This document shows positions 57,996 through 64,000 of a stretch of DNA of 64,000 nucleotides, piece after piece. The translations under genes and the position numbers were made by a program. This DNA comes from Streptomyces tibetensis (GTDB taxonomy: Bacteria > Actinomycetota > Actinomycetes > Streptomycetales > Streptomycetaceae): assembly GCF_007655005.1 (NCBI RefSeq), contig NZ_SZVW01000021.1, positions 62,001 to 126,000 of the forward strand, in the 5' to 3' direction. Each line of letters starts with the position of its first letter. Within the stretch, counting starts at the first letter, position 1. A model generated the notes under the pieces. It saw only the letters and a program-made list of their open reading frames with translations, searched no databases and was not told the DNA's origin.

Positions 57996-58841
57996 TCATC
58001 CCTTCACGGCGCCCGCGGTCAGGCCCGCGGCCATCTTGCGCTGGACGAGGAGGAAGAGGGCGACGATCGGCACAGCCATCATCGTGGCGCCGGCCATCAT
58101 CGGGGCGTATTCGGTGCCGTGTTTGGTGGTGAAGTTGCCGAGCCAGACGGTCGCGGTCTGGTTCTTCTGGCTGAGGAGCATCAGGGCGTACAGGTACTCG
58201 TTCCAGGCCTGGATGAAACCGTAGACCGAGGTGGCGACCATGCCGGGGGCCAGGAGCGGGAAGACGACCCGGAGGAAGGCGCCGGTGCGCGAGCAGCCGT
58301 CGACCATGGCCGCCTCCTCCAGTTCCCTCGGGATGTTGACGATGAAGCCCCGCAGCGTCCACACGGTGAAGGGGAGGATGAAGGTCAGGTACGTGATGAT
58401 GAGGCCGGTCAGCCGGTCGTACTGGCCCAGGTCGTTGAGCAGCAGGAACACCGGGATGATCATGGCGACCAGCGGGACCATCTGCACCGCGAGGATGCCC
58501 ACGATCACGATCTTGCGGCCGCGGAAGGCGAACCGGGAGATGGCGAGCGCGGCCAGCAGTCCGACGGTCATGCCGATGACGACCACGGCCAGCGACACCA
58601 CCAGGCTGCGGCCCACCGGACCCCAGAAGTCGGCGATGTCCAGCGCCCGGCCGAAGTTGTCGAGGGTGAGACCGGTCGGCAGCAGGCTCGGGTCCGGGTC
58701 GATGGCGTCCTTGGCGGGCTTGAACGCGGTGTTGAGCATCCAGTAGAGCGGGAAGCCGGCGACGACGAAGACGAGGAGACCGAGGAGGTTCCAGCCGAGT
58801 CGCGGGTTCCTGCGGCGGCGGGTTCCGGCGAGCGTGCTCAT
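57996..58841 (-). CDS. dasC: Chitobiose ABC transporter permease DasC
   Basis: A 281-residue MalG-type permease. Six membrane helices begin with WNLLGLLVFVVAGFPLYWML. The EAA coupling motif is PRELEEAAMVDGCSRTGAFL followed by RVVFPLLAPGMVATSVYGF. It forms a heterodimer with DasB and is energised by the shared ATPase MsiK encoded elsewhere, because no ATPase gene is in this cluster. ATG 58841 overlaps the dasB stop as ATGA. Together they import chitobiose delivered by DasA. Confidence 0.95.
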   Translation of the reverse strand: MSTLAGTRRRRNPRLGWNLLGLLVFVVAGFPLYWMLNTAFKPAKDAIDPDPSLLPTGLTLDNFGRALDIADFWGPVGRSLVVSLAVVVIGMTVGLLAALAISRFAFRGRKIVIVGILAVQMVPLVAMIIPVFLLLNDLGQYDRLTGLIITYLTFILPFTVWTLRGFIVNIPRELEEAAMVDGCSRTGAFLRVVFPLLAPGMVATSVYGFIQAWNEYLYALMLLSQKNQTATVWLGNFTTKHGTEYAPMMAGATMMAVPIVALFLLVQRKMAAGLTAGAVKG

Positions 58842-59827
58842 TCGACCTCTCCGATCTTCAGCATCTGCCGCATGTAGACGGCGACCACGCCGAGCAGCAG
58901 CAGGACGGTGATCAGCGCGATGGCCGAGCCCTGGGCGTAGTCGTTGACCACGAACGCCCGGTCGTAGGAGTAGGTGTTGAGGACCTGGAACTCCGGCTCG
59001 GGGTGGCCGCCCCGCATGACGAACACCTGAGGGAAGACGCCCATGTCCCAGATGACCGACAGGGTCGTGAGCATCACGATGATCGGCTTGAGGACGGGCA
59101 GGGTGACGAAGCGGAAGACGCCCCAGGAGCCGGCGCCGTCCAGACGGGCGGCCTCCTCCAGCTCCTTGGGGACCTGGGTGAGACCGGCGCTGAGGGTGAT
59201 GACCACGAACGGCACGGCTCCCCAGATCACCAGCAGCATGATCACGGCCAGGCCCTCGGGGCCGCTCGCGAACCAGTTGTGGCCGATCATCTCCACGCCG
59301 GGCAGCTTGCTGAGCAGCGCGTTGAAGACGCCGTAATCGGAGTCGAAGAGCCACTTGAAGACCGTGGTCGCCACGATCACCGGCATGCCCCAGCTCGCCA
59401 CCAGCACGATGTTGATGAGCATCTTCAGCCAGCCGGAGACCCGCTGGAGCAGCAGGGCGAGGGCCATGCCGATCACCATGGTGAAGACGACCGCGCCGGC
59501 CGCGAAGACGATCGTGCGCAGGACGACGGCCCAGAACTCGCCGTCGCCCAGCACCTTGGCGAAGTTGTCGAACCCGACCGTCTCGGCCGGCTGGAAGCCC
59601 CACAGCTGGGACTGCCCGAACTTCTGGAAGGACAGGGTGACGAGACGGGCCAGCGGATAGCCCATGACCAGGGCGAGGATCAGCAGGCAGGGCGCGAGCA
59701 GCAGCCAGGGGGCCAGGGCCCCGCCGGACGTGCGCTGTCCACGGGGTCGCCGGTCCTTGGGGGGCGGCGGTGGTGCCTGCCGCGGTGGCGGCACCTTGGC
59801 AGTGGTGGTGGTCTCTGCGGCACTCAT
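58838..59827 (-). CDS. dasB: Chitobiose ABC transporter permease DasB
   Basis: A 329-residue MalF-type permease. A 35-residue Pro/Lys-rich cytoplasmic leader precedes the first helix (LAPWLLLAPCLLILALVMGY). The EAA motif is PKELEEAARLDGAGSWGVFR followed by FVTLPVLKP. It starts 73 bases after dasA, across a stable stem-loop that probably sets the ratio of binding protein to permeases. The pair with DasC and the binding protein DasA make the chitobiose importer. Confidence 0.95.
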   Translation of the reverse strand: MSAAETTTTAKVPPPRQAPPPPPKDRRPRGQRTSGGALAPWLLLAPCLLILALVMGYPLARLVTLSFQKFGQSQLWGFQPAETVGFDNFAKVLGDGEFWAVVLRTIVFAAGAVVFTMVIGMALALLLQRVSGWLKMLINIVLVASWGMPVIVATTVFKWLFDSDYGVFNALLSKLPGVEMIGHNWFASGPEGLAVIMLLVIWGAVPFVVITLSAGLTQVPKELEEAARLDGAGSWGVFRFVTLPVLKPIIVMLTTLSVIWDMGVFPQVFVMRGGHPEPEFQVLNTYSYDRAFVVNDYAQGSAIALITVLLLLGVVAVYMRQMLKIGEVE

Positions 59828-59866
59828 CGCGCGCTCCTCGGTGGTCCCCTCAGGTCTTGACGACGG

Positions 59867-59892
59867 CGGGGCTCCGCAAGCCGGGAGCCCCG
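59867..59892 (-). terminator. Stem-loop between dasA and dasBC
   Basis: Perfect nine-base stem CGGGGCTCC / GGAGCCCCG (59867-59875 with 59884-59892) with an eight-base loop, nine bases after the dasA stop. It could attenuate read-through into dasBC or stabilise dasA mRNA, as proposed for S. coelicolor. Confidence 0.8.
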
Positions 59893-59900
59893 CGCTCAGG

Positions 59901-61181
59901 TCACTTGGTGTTGATGACCTTGTCGATCGCGGCGTCCGCGTCCTTGGCGGCGGCCTCGACGGACTTCTTGCCGGTGCCGATGCTCTGCAGCATGGTCTGC
60001 AGGATCTGCGCCTTCTCGACCTGGCCCCAGCCGGGTGCCATCGGGACGAACCAGTTGGACTCGGCCGCGGTGGCGGGGACCGCCGTCTTCGGGTCGTTCT
60101 TGAGCGTCGCGAGATCGGTCTTGTTGTTGGGCAGGTTGCCCTTGGCCATCAGGCCCTTCTGCCCGGAGGAGCCGGTGAACGCGTTGATCCACTCGGCGGC
60201 CAGGGCCTGCGCGTCCGACTTCACCGGCACGGCGAGGTCGGAGCCGCCCAGGAAGACGGGCATGTTCTTGCCGGACGGGCCGGGCATCACGAAGTTCTCG
60301 AGGTTGCCCTTGAGCTTGCCGGTCTTGTCGTTCTTGGGGTCCTCGGCGGTCGCGCCCTCCCAGGCGGCGGCGAAGATCATGGCGGACTTGCCCTGGCCGT
60401 AGACGATGTAGCGGTCGGACTCGTCCTTGGTCTTGTCGCCGTGCATGTACGAGTCGACGACGTTCTCGAACTCCTTCAGGCCCTTGAGGGACTCGGGCGA
60501 GGAGAGGGACGCCTTCCACTGTCCGCCCGACTCGGTGGCGATGGCGCCGCCCGCGTCGTAGACGAAGGACATGGCCGCGTACCAGTCGCGGGTGGGCTGG
60601 TACCAGGCGCTGAACTTGTCGCCCTGCTTCTTCTGGATCTTGTCCAGGGCGGCGGTGAGCTCCTTGTACGTCTTGGGCGTCGACTTCACCCCGACGGATG
60701 CCGCCACGTCCTTGCGCCAGTTGGCGACGCGGCCGCCGGCGTAGTACGGGACGCCGTAGGTCTTGCCGTCGTAGGTGACCGAGGCCTTGAGGCCGTCCAG
60801 CCAGGCGTCGGAGTTGTCGAACGCGGACCGGTCGAGGGGGGCGAAGGCGCCCTTGACCATGTAGCCGAGCATCTCGGTGTTGCCCATCTCGACCACGTCG
60901 GGAGCCTTGTCCGTGGCGAGGACGGCGTCGAGCTTGGCGTTCTTGTCGGGCCAGCCGTAGTACTCGTGGTTGATCTTGAGGCCGGGGTGCTTCTTCTGCA
61001 CCGCGGCGTCGGCGGCCTTCACCAGCGAGGGCCAGTTGTTCTGGGCGTCGACGGTGAGCCAGACGGTCAGCTCCTTGGCGTCCGCGCCCTTGTCGGAGCC
61101 CCCGCCGCCCTCGCCCCCGCATGCCGCGATGGAGACCATCATGCCCGCGATTCCGATCGCGGCTGTCAGCTTGCGCTTCAC
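59901..61181 (-). CDS. dasA: Chitobiose-binding lipoprotein DasA
   Basis: A 426-residue solute-binding lipoprotein of ABC family 1. The signal peptide ends in a lipobox (VSIAAC) with Cys21 lipidated. The mature part has ELTVWLTVDAQNNWPSLVKA, VVEMGNTEMLGYMVKGAFAP and MIFAAAWEGATAEDPKN. It captures (GlcNAc)2 for DasBC. GTG 61181 lies behind GAGGAGGG. Upstream are two DasR sites shared with the divergent dasR gene. In S. coelicolor loss of dasA blocks development in a carbon-dependent way. Confidence 0.97.
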   Translation of the reverse strand: MKRKLTAAIGIAGMMVSIAACGGEGGGGSDKGADAKELTVWLTVDAQNNWPSLVKAADAAVQKKHPGLKINHEYYGWPDKNAKLDAVLATDKAPDVVEMGNTEMLGYMVKGAFAPLDRSAFDNSDAWLDGLKASVTYDGKTYGVPYYAGGRVANWRKDVAASVGVKSTPKTYKELTAALDKIQKKQGDKFSAWYQPTRDWYAAMSFVYDAGGAIATESGGQWKASLSSPESLKGLKEFENVVDSYMHGDKTKDESDRYIVYGQGKSAMIFAAAWEGATAEDPKNDKTGKLKGNLENFVMPGPSGKNMPVFLGGSDLAVPVKSDAQALAAEWINAFTGSSGQKGLMAKGNLPNNKTDLATLKNDPKTAVPATAAESNWFVPMAPGWGQVEKAQILQTMLQSIGTGKKSVEAAAKDADAAIDKVINTK

Positions 61182-61249
61182 GCCACCCTCCTCAGGGATC
61201 CCACAACCCCCCTGGCTCCCCGCAGTGAACGTGGGGCCGGGCCTGGACC

Positions 61250-61265
61250 AATGGTGTAGACCAGT
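61250..61265. promoter_or_regulatory. dre site 1 upstream of dasA
   Basis: AATGGTGTAGACCAGT (reverse complement ACTGGTCTACACCATT) matches the dre consensus with one change in the core. It lies about 70 bases before the dasA start on the minus strand. Confidence 0.9.
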
Positions 61266-61274
61266 ACCGGGGAG

Positions 61275-61290
61275 CTTGGACCAGACCAGA
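61275..61290. promoter_or_regulatory. dre site 2 upstream of dasA (weaker)
   Basis: CTTGGACCAGACCAGA keeps the TGG..CAGACCA core of a dre with two changes. It is ten bases beyond site 1, so DasR dimers could bind side by side. Confidence 0.65.
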
Positions 61291-61419
61291 AAGCCTGTCA
61301 AGGGTCCCGATAAGGCTCTGACCAGCCGTTATGCGACCTACATATGCAGGAACCTTTAAGTAAGAAGCCAGCGAAAACCTCGGCGGGACACGGCATACTG
61401 CGGGTAGACCACAGGGAAT

Positions 61420-61435
61420 GGTGGACTAGACCAAA
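61420..61435. promoter_or_regulatory. dre site upstream of dasR
   Basis: GGTGGACTAGACCAAA contains TGGACTAGACCA, one mismatch from the dre core. It lies 60 bases before the dasR ATG, consistent with autoregulation. Confidence 0.8.
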
Positions 61436-61494
61436 AGAGGCGCCGACGGTATACAGGTGGGATCGTGTCGGCAGACGGGCCGGGAAGGCGGAGC

Positions 61495-62259
61495 ATGAGC
61501 ACCGACGTCAGCAGTGCGGAGAACGAGAACGGGGTGCCCGTCCGTACCGCGCGCGTGCCCAAGTACTACCGCCTGAAGAAGCACCTGCTCGACATGACGG
61601 AGACCCAGGCGCCGGGCACGCCGGTCCCGCCCGAGCGCACGCTGGCGGCGGAGTTCGACACCTCGCGCACGACCGTGCGCCAGGCGCTGCAGGAGCTGGT
61701 CGTCGAGGGCCGGCTGGAGCGCATCCAGGGCAAGGGCACGTTCGTCGCCAAGCCGAAGGTCTCGCAGGCCCTGCAACTGACCTCGTACACCGAGGACATG
61801 CGCGCCCAGGGCCTCGAACCCACCTCGCAGCTGCTGGACATCGGTTACATCACCGCCGACGACCGCCTGGCCGGGCTGCTCGACATCACGCCCGGCGGAC
61901 GCGTGCTGCGCATCGAGCGGCTGCGCATGGCCAACGGGGAGCCGATGGCCATCGAGACCACCCACCTGAGCGCGAAGCGCTTCCCGGCGCTGCGGCGCTC
62001 GCTGGTGAAGTACACGTCCCTCTACACGGCTCTGGCCGAGGTCTACGACGTCCGGCTCGCGGAGGCCGAGGAGACCATCGAGACATCGCTGGCGACACCC
62101 CGCGAGGCCGGTCTGCTGGGCACCGACGTCGGGCTGCCGATGCTGATGCTCTCCCGGCACTCGCTGGACCGGGACGGACAGCCGGTGGAGTGGGTGCGGT
62201 CGGTCTACCGGGGCGACCGGTACAAGTTCGTGGCCCGGCTGAAGCGGCCCGCCGAGTGA
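61495..62259 (+). CDS. dasR: DasR, GntR/HutC-family global regulator of aminosugar metabolism
   Basis: A 254-residue regulator. The GntR winged helix is VPKYYRLKKHLLDMTETQAP, then AAEFDTSRTTVRQALQELVV and GRLERIQGKGTFVAKPKV. The UTRA ligand domain follows (LQLTSYTEDMRAQGLEPTSQ to RSVYRGDRYKFVARL). Glucosamine-6-phosphate releases it from dre sites, linking chitin turnover to antibiotic production and development. It is nearly identical to S. coelicolor DasR in length and sequence as I recall it. ATG 61495 is used; an upstream GTG at 61465 has a weaker context. Confidence 0.98.
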   Translation: MSTDVSSAENENGVPVRTARVPKYYRLKKHLLDMTETQAPGTPVPPERTLAAEFDTSRTTVRQALQELVVEGRLERIQGKGTFVAKPKVSQALQLTSYTEDMRAQGLEPTSQLLDIGYITADDRLAGLLDITPGGRVLRIERLRMANGEPMAIETTHLSAKRFPALRRSLVKYTSLYTALAEVYDVRLAEAEETIETSLATPREAGLLGTDVGLPMLMLSRHSLDRDGQPVEWVRSVYRGDRYKFVARLKRPAE

Positions 62260-62398
62260 CCCCACCGACGGGCTTCCGTCGCTGCTGACATCTGGTTTCG
62301 GTTGGGTACCGCATTGCGGACGAGGGGTTCCGTTCCCGCCTCACCCTGACCTAGATTGCCTGCGCCACAGGTGATCACCAAGGGGACGGAGCCGCCTG

Positions 62399-62665
62399 AT
62401 GTCGCAAGCCCCGGAAGCCAGCAGAGGGCCGGTGGTGACGCCTGTGCGCGTCGTCATCGCCGTCTGCCTCATAGCGCCCTTCGTGGCCATGCTGTGGGTC
62501 GGCTCGTACGCCAAGACCGACCCGGCCTTCATCGGAATCCCGTTCTTCTACTGGTACCAGATGGCCTGGGTGCTGATCTCCACCGCGCTGACGATGATCG
62601 CCTACAAGCTGTGGCAGCGTGACCAGCGCGCCCGCTCGGCCGCGAAGGGCGGTGCGTCGCAGTGA
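62399..62665 (+). CDS. DUF3311 small membrane protein, symporter partner
   Basis: An 88-residue protein with two membrane helices, VRVVIAVCLIAPFVAMLWV and FFYWYQMAWVLISTALTMIA, the second carrying the DUF3311 pattern FFYWYQ. Such proteins are small partners of sodium:solute symporters. Its stop overlaps the symporter GTG (GTGA), so translation is coupled. AAGGGGACGGAG precedes the ATG. Confidence 0.92.
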   Translation: MSQAPEASRGPVVTPVRVVIAVCLIAPFVAMLWVGSYAKTDPAFIGIPFFYWYQMAWVLISTALTMIAYKLWQRDQRARSAAKGGASQ

Positions 62666-64000
62666 AGGACGGCGTGAACGGCGTCGCGCTCGGCGTCTTC
62701 ATCTTCTTCTTCCTGGCCGTGACGGTCATGGGCTTCCTGGCCGCGCGCTGGCGCAAGGCCGAGAACGAGCAGAGCCTGGACGAATGGGGCCTGGGCGGCC
62801 GCTCGTTCGGCACCTGGATCACCTGGTTCCTGCTCGGCGGCGACCTGTACACGGCGTACACCTTCGTCGCCGTGCCGGCGGCGATCTACGCGGCGGGCGC
62901 GGCCGGCTTCTTCGCCGTGCCCTACACGATCCTGGTGTACCCGCTGATCTTCACCTTCCTGCCCCGTCTGTGGTCGGTCTCCCACAAGCACGGGTACGTC
63001 ACGACGTCCGACTTCGTGCGCGGCCGCTTCGGCTCGAAGGGCCTGTCGCTGGCGGTGGCCGTGACGGGCATCCTGGCGACGATGCCGTACATCGCGCTCC
63101 AACTGGTCGGCATCCAGGCCGTGCTGGACGTCATGGGCGTCGGCGGCGGCGAGAACACCAACTGGTTCATCAAGGACCTGCCGCTGCTGATCGCGTTCGG
63201 TGTGCTGGCGGCGTACACGTACTCCTCGGGTCTGCGTGCCCCCGCGCTCATCGCCTTCGTGAAGGACACGCTGATCTACATCGTCATCGCGGTGGCGATC
63301 ATCTACATCCCGATCAAGCTGGGCGGCTTCGACGAGATCTTCGCCAAGGCCGGTGAGGCGTACAGCCAGACCAACCCGGCGACGGGCGCGCCGCGCGGTG
63401 CGCTGACACCGGCCGAGCCGGGCCAGTGGACGTACGCCACGCTGGCGCTGGGCTCCGCCCTGGCGCTCTTCATGTACCCGCACTCGATCACGGCGACGCT
63501 GTCCTCGAAGAGCCGTGAGGTGATCCGCCGCAACACCACGATCCTGCCGCTGTACTCGCTGATGCTGGGTCTGCTGGCGCTGCTCGGGTTCATGGCGATC
63601 GCGGCCGGCATCAAGGTGCAGAACGGGCAGCTGGCGATCCCGCAGCTGTTCGAGACGATGTTCCCGGACTGGTTCGCGGGCGTGGCGTTCGCGGCGATCG
63701 GCATCGGCGCGCTGGTGCCCGCGGCCATCATGTCCATCGCGGCCGCGAATCTCTTCACCCGCAACATCTACAAGGACTTCATCAAGCCGGACGCCACTCC
63801 GGCGCAGGAGACCAAGGTCTCCAAGCTGGTCTCCCTGCTGGTGAAGGTCGGCGCGCTGGCCTTCGTCCTCACCATGGACAAGACGGTCGCCATCAACTTC
63901 CAGCTCCTGGGCGGCATCTGGATCCTGCAGACCTTCCCGGCCCTGGTCGGCGGCCTGTTCACCCGCTGGTTCCACCGCTGGGCGCTGCTCGCCGGCTGGG
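62662..64000 (+). CDS. Sodium:solute symporter (SSS family), 3' end outside window
   Basis: 446 residues are visible and the frame is open at the window edge. SSS-family features are LGGRSFGTWITWFLLGGDLY near the N-terminus, with later helices ALQLVGIQAVLDVMGV, LIAFGVLAAYTYSSGLRAPA and IYIVIAVAIIYIPIKLG. The family uses a sodium or proton gradient to import organic acids, acetate or similar solutes. GTG 62662 overlaps the DUF3311 stop. Its position beside dasR does not by itself make it part of that regulon; no dre was seen directly upstream. Confidence 0.93.
   Translation, partial: MKDGVNGVALGVFIFFFLAVTVMGFLAARWRKAENEQSLDEWGLGGRSFGTWITWFLLGGDLYTAYTFVAVPAAIYAAGAAGFFAVPYTILVYPLIFTFLPRLWSVSHKHGYVTTSDFVRGRFGSKGLSLAVAVTGILATMPYIALQLVGIQAVLDVMGVGGGENTNWFIKDLPLLIAFGVLAAYTYSSGLRAPALIAFVKDTLIYIVIAVAIIYIPIKLGGFDEIFAKAGEAYSQTNPATGAPRGALTPAEPGQWTYATLALGSALALFMYPHSITATLSSKSREVIRRNTTILPLYSLMLGLLALLGFMAIAAGIKVQNGQLAIPQLFETMFPDWFAGVAFAAIGIGALVPAAIMSIAAANLFTRNIYKDFIKPDATPAQETKVSKLVSLLVKVGALAFVLTMDKTVAINFQLLGGIWILQTFPALVGGLFTRWFHRWALLAGW

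Noticed and set aside
61401..61412. GGGTAGACCACA as a further DasR site
   Set aside because: Only one half of the palindrome (TAGACCA) is present; the other arm does not match.

Overview
The window is chromosomal DNA of a Streptomyces. It is very G+C-rich with near-saturated third-position G/C. Genes use ATG/GTG starts, and neighbouring genes often overlap by four bases. The gene order (conservon, lon, kgd, malic enzyme, sodN/sodX, sigH, wblE, pdtaS, nagB, dasD-C-B-A, dasR) is the one I recall for the S. coelicolor core region around SCO5229-SCO5290. It is conserved core chromosome with small accessory insertions and several decayed genes. I saw no rRNA, tRNA, CRISPR array, prophage or intact insertion sequence.

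Layout. Positions 1-2.3 kb hold the end of a TetR gene, a small orphan gene and an NlpC/P60 peptidoglycan hydrolase. From 2.3 to 8.2 kb is a minus-strand conservon (cvnA-B-C-D) whose fifth gene is a styrene-monooxygenase-like flavoprotein. From 8.5 to 17.5 kb are a PP2C-like phosphatase, a MarR regulator, lon with a HAIR-like site, a GNAT enzyme, a membrane protein, a spermidine-synthase-like protein and a two-component pair. From 17.7 to 25.7 kb are kgd, a DUF4097/PadR pair and a small HTH/Clp-N pair behind two perfect inverted repeats. From 25.8 to 31.5 kb are a zinc-type dehydrogenase, malic enzyme and a polar amino-acid ABC transporter. From 31.6 to 40 kb are a methyltransferase pseudogene disrupted by a palindromic repeat, a CGNR regulator, sodX/sodN, a Pit phosphate permease, an ECF42 sigma/DGPF pair and tandem-repeat-rich spacers.

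The most interesting system is at 40.4-43.1 kb. It is a two-gene operon encoding a Family 2B encapsulin-type shell protein (an HK97-like fold with a cyclic-nucleotide-binding domain, EshA-like) and a polyprenyl diphosphate synthase. The synthase has a disordered N-terminal extension of about 52 residues that looks like a cargo-loading domain. Together they suggest a prenyl-diphosphate-producing protein nanocompartment.

From 43.4 to 51.9 kb are a PLP enzyme, a CPA1 antiporter, the prsH-sigH anti-sigma/sigma pair with a SigB-type promoter, a diacylglycerol kinase, wblE with a CRP-like site and possible leader peptide, and a PdtaS-type kinase. From 52.2 to 62.3 kb, after a TetR/SDR divergent pair, lies the GlcNAc/chitobiose module: a SIS-domain protein and nagB diverging around a DasR site, then dasA-B-C-D and dasR with several DasR sites. 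The window ends in a DUF3311/sodium:solute symporter pair that runs off the edge.

A recurring feature is short tandem arrays (18, 37, about 76, 36 and 61 bp units) placed at or just after stop codons. They lie near decayed or frameshifted genes, which suggests local slippage or amplification.
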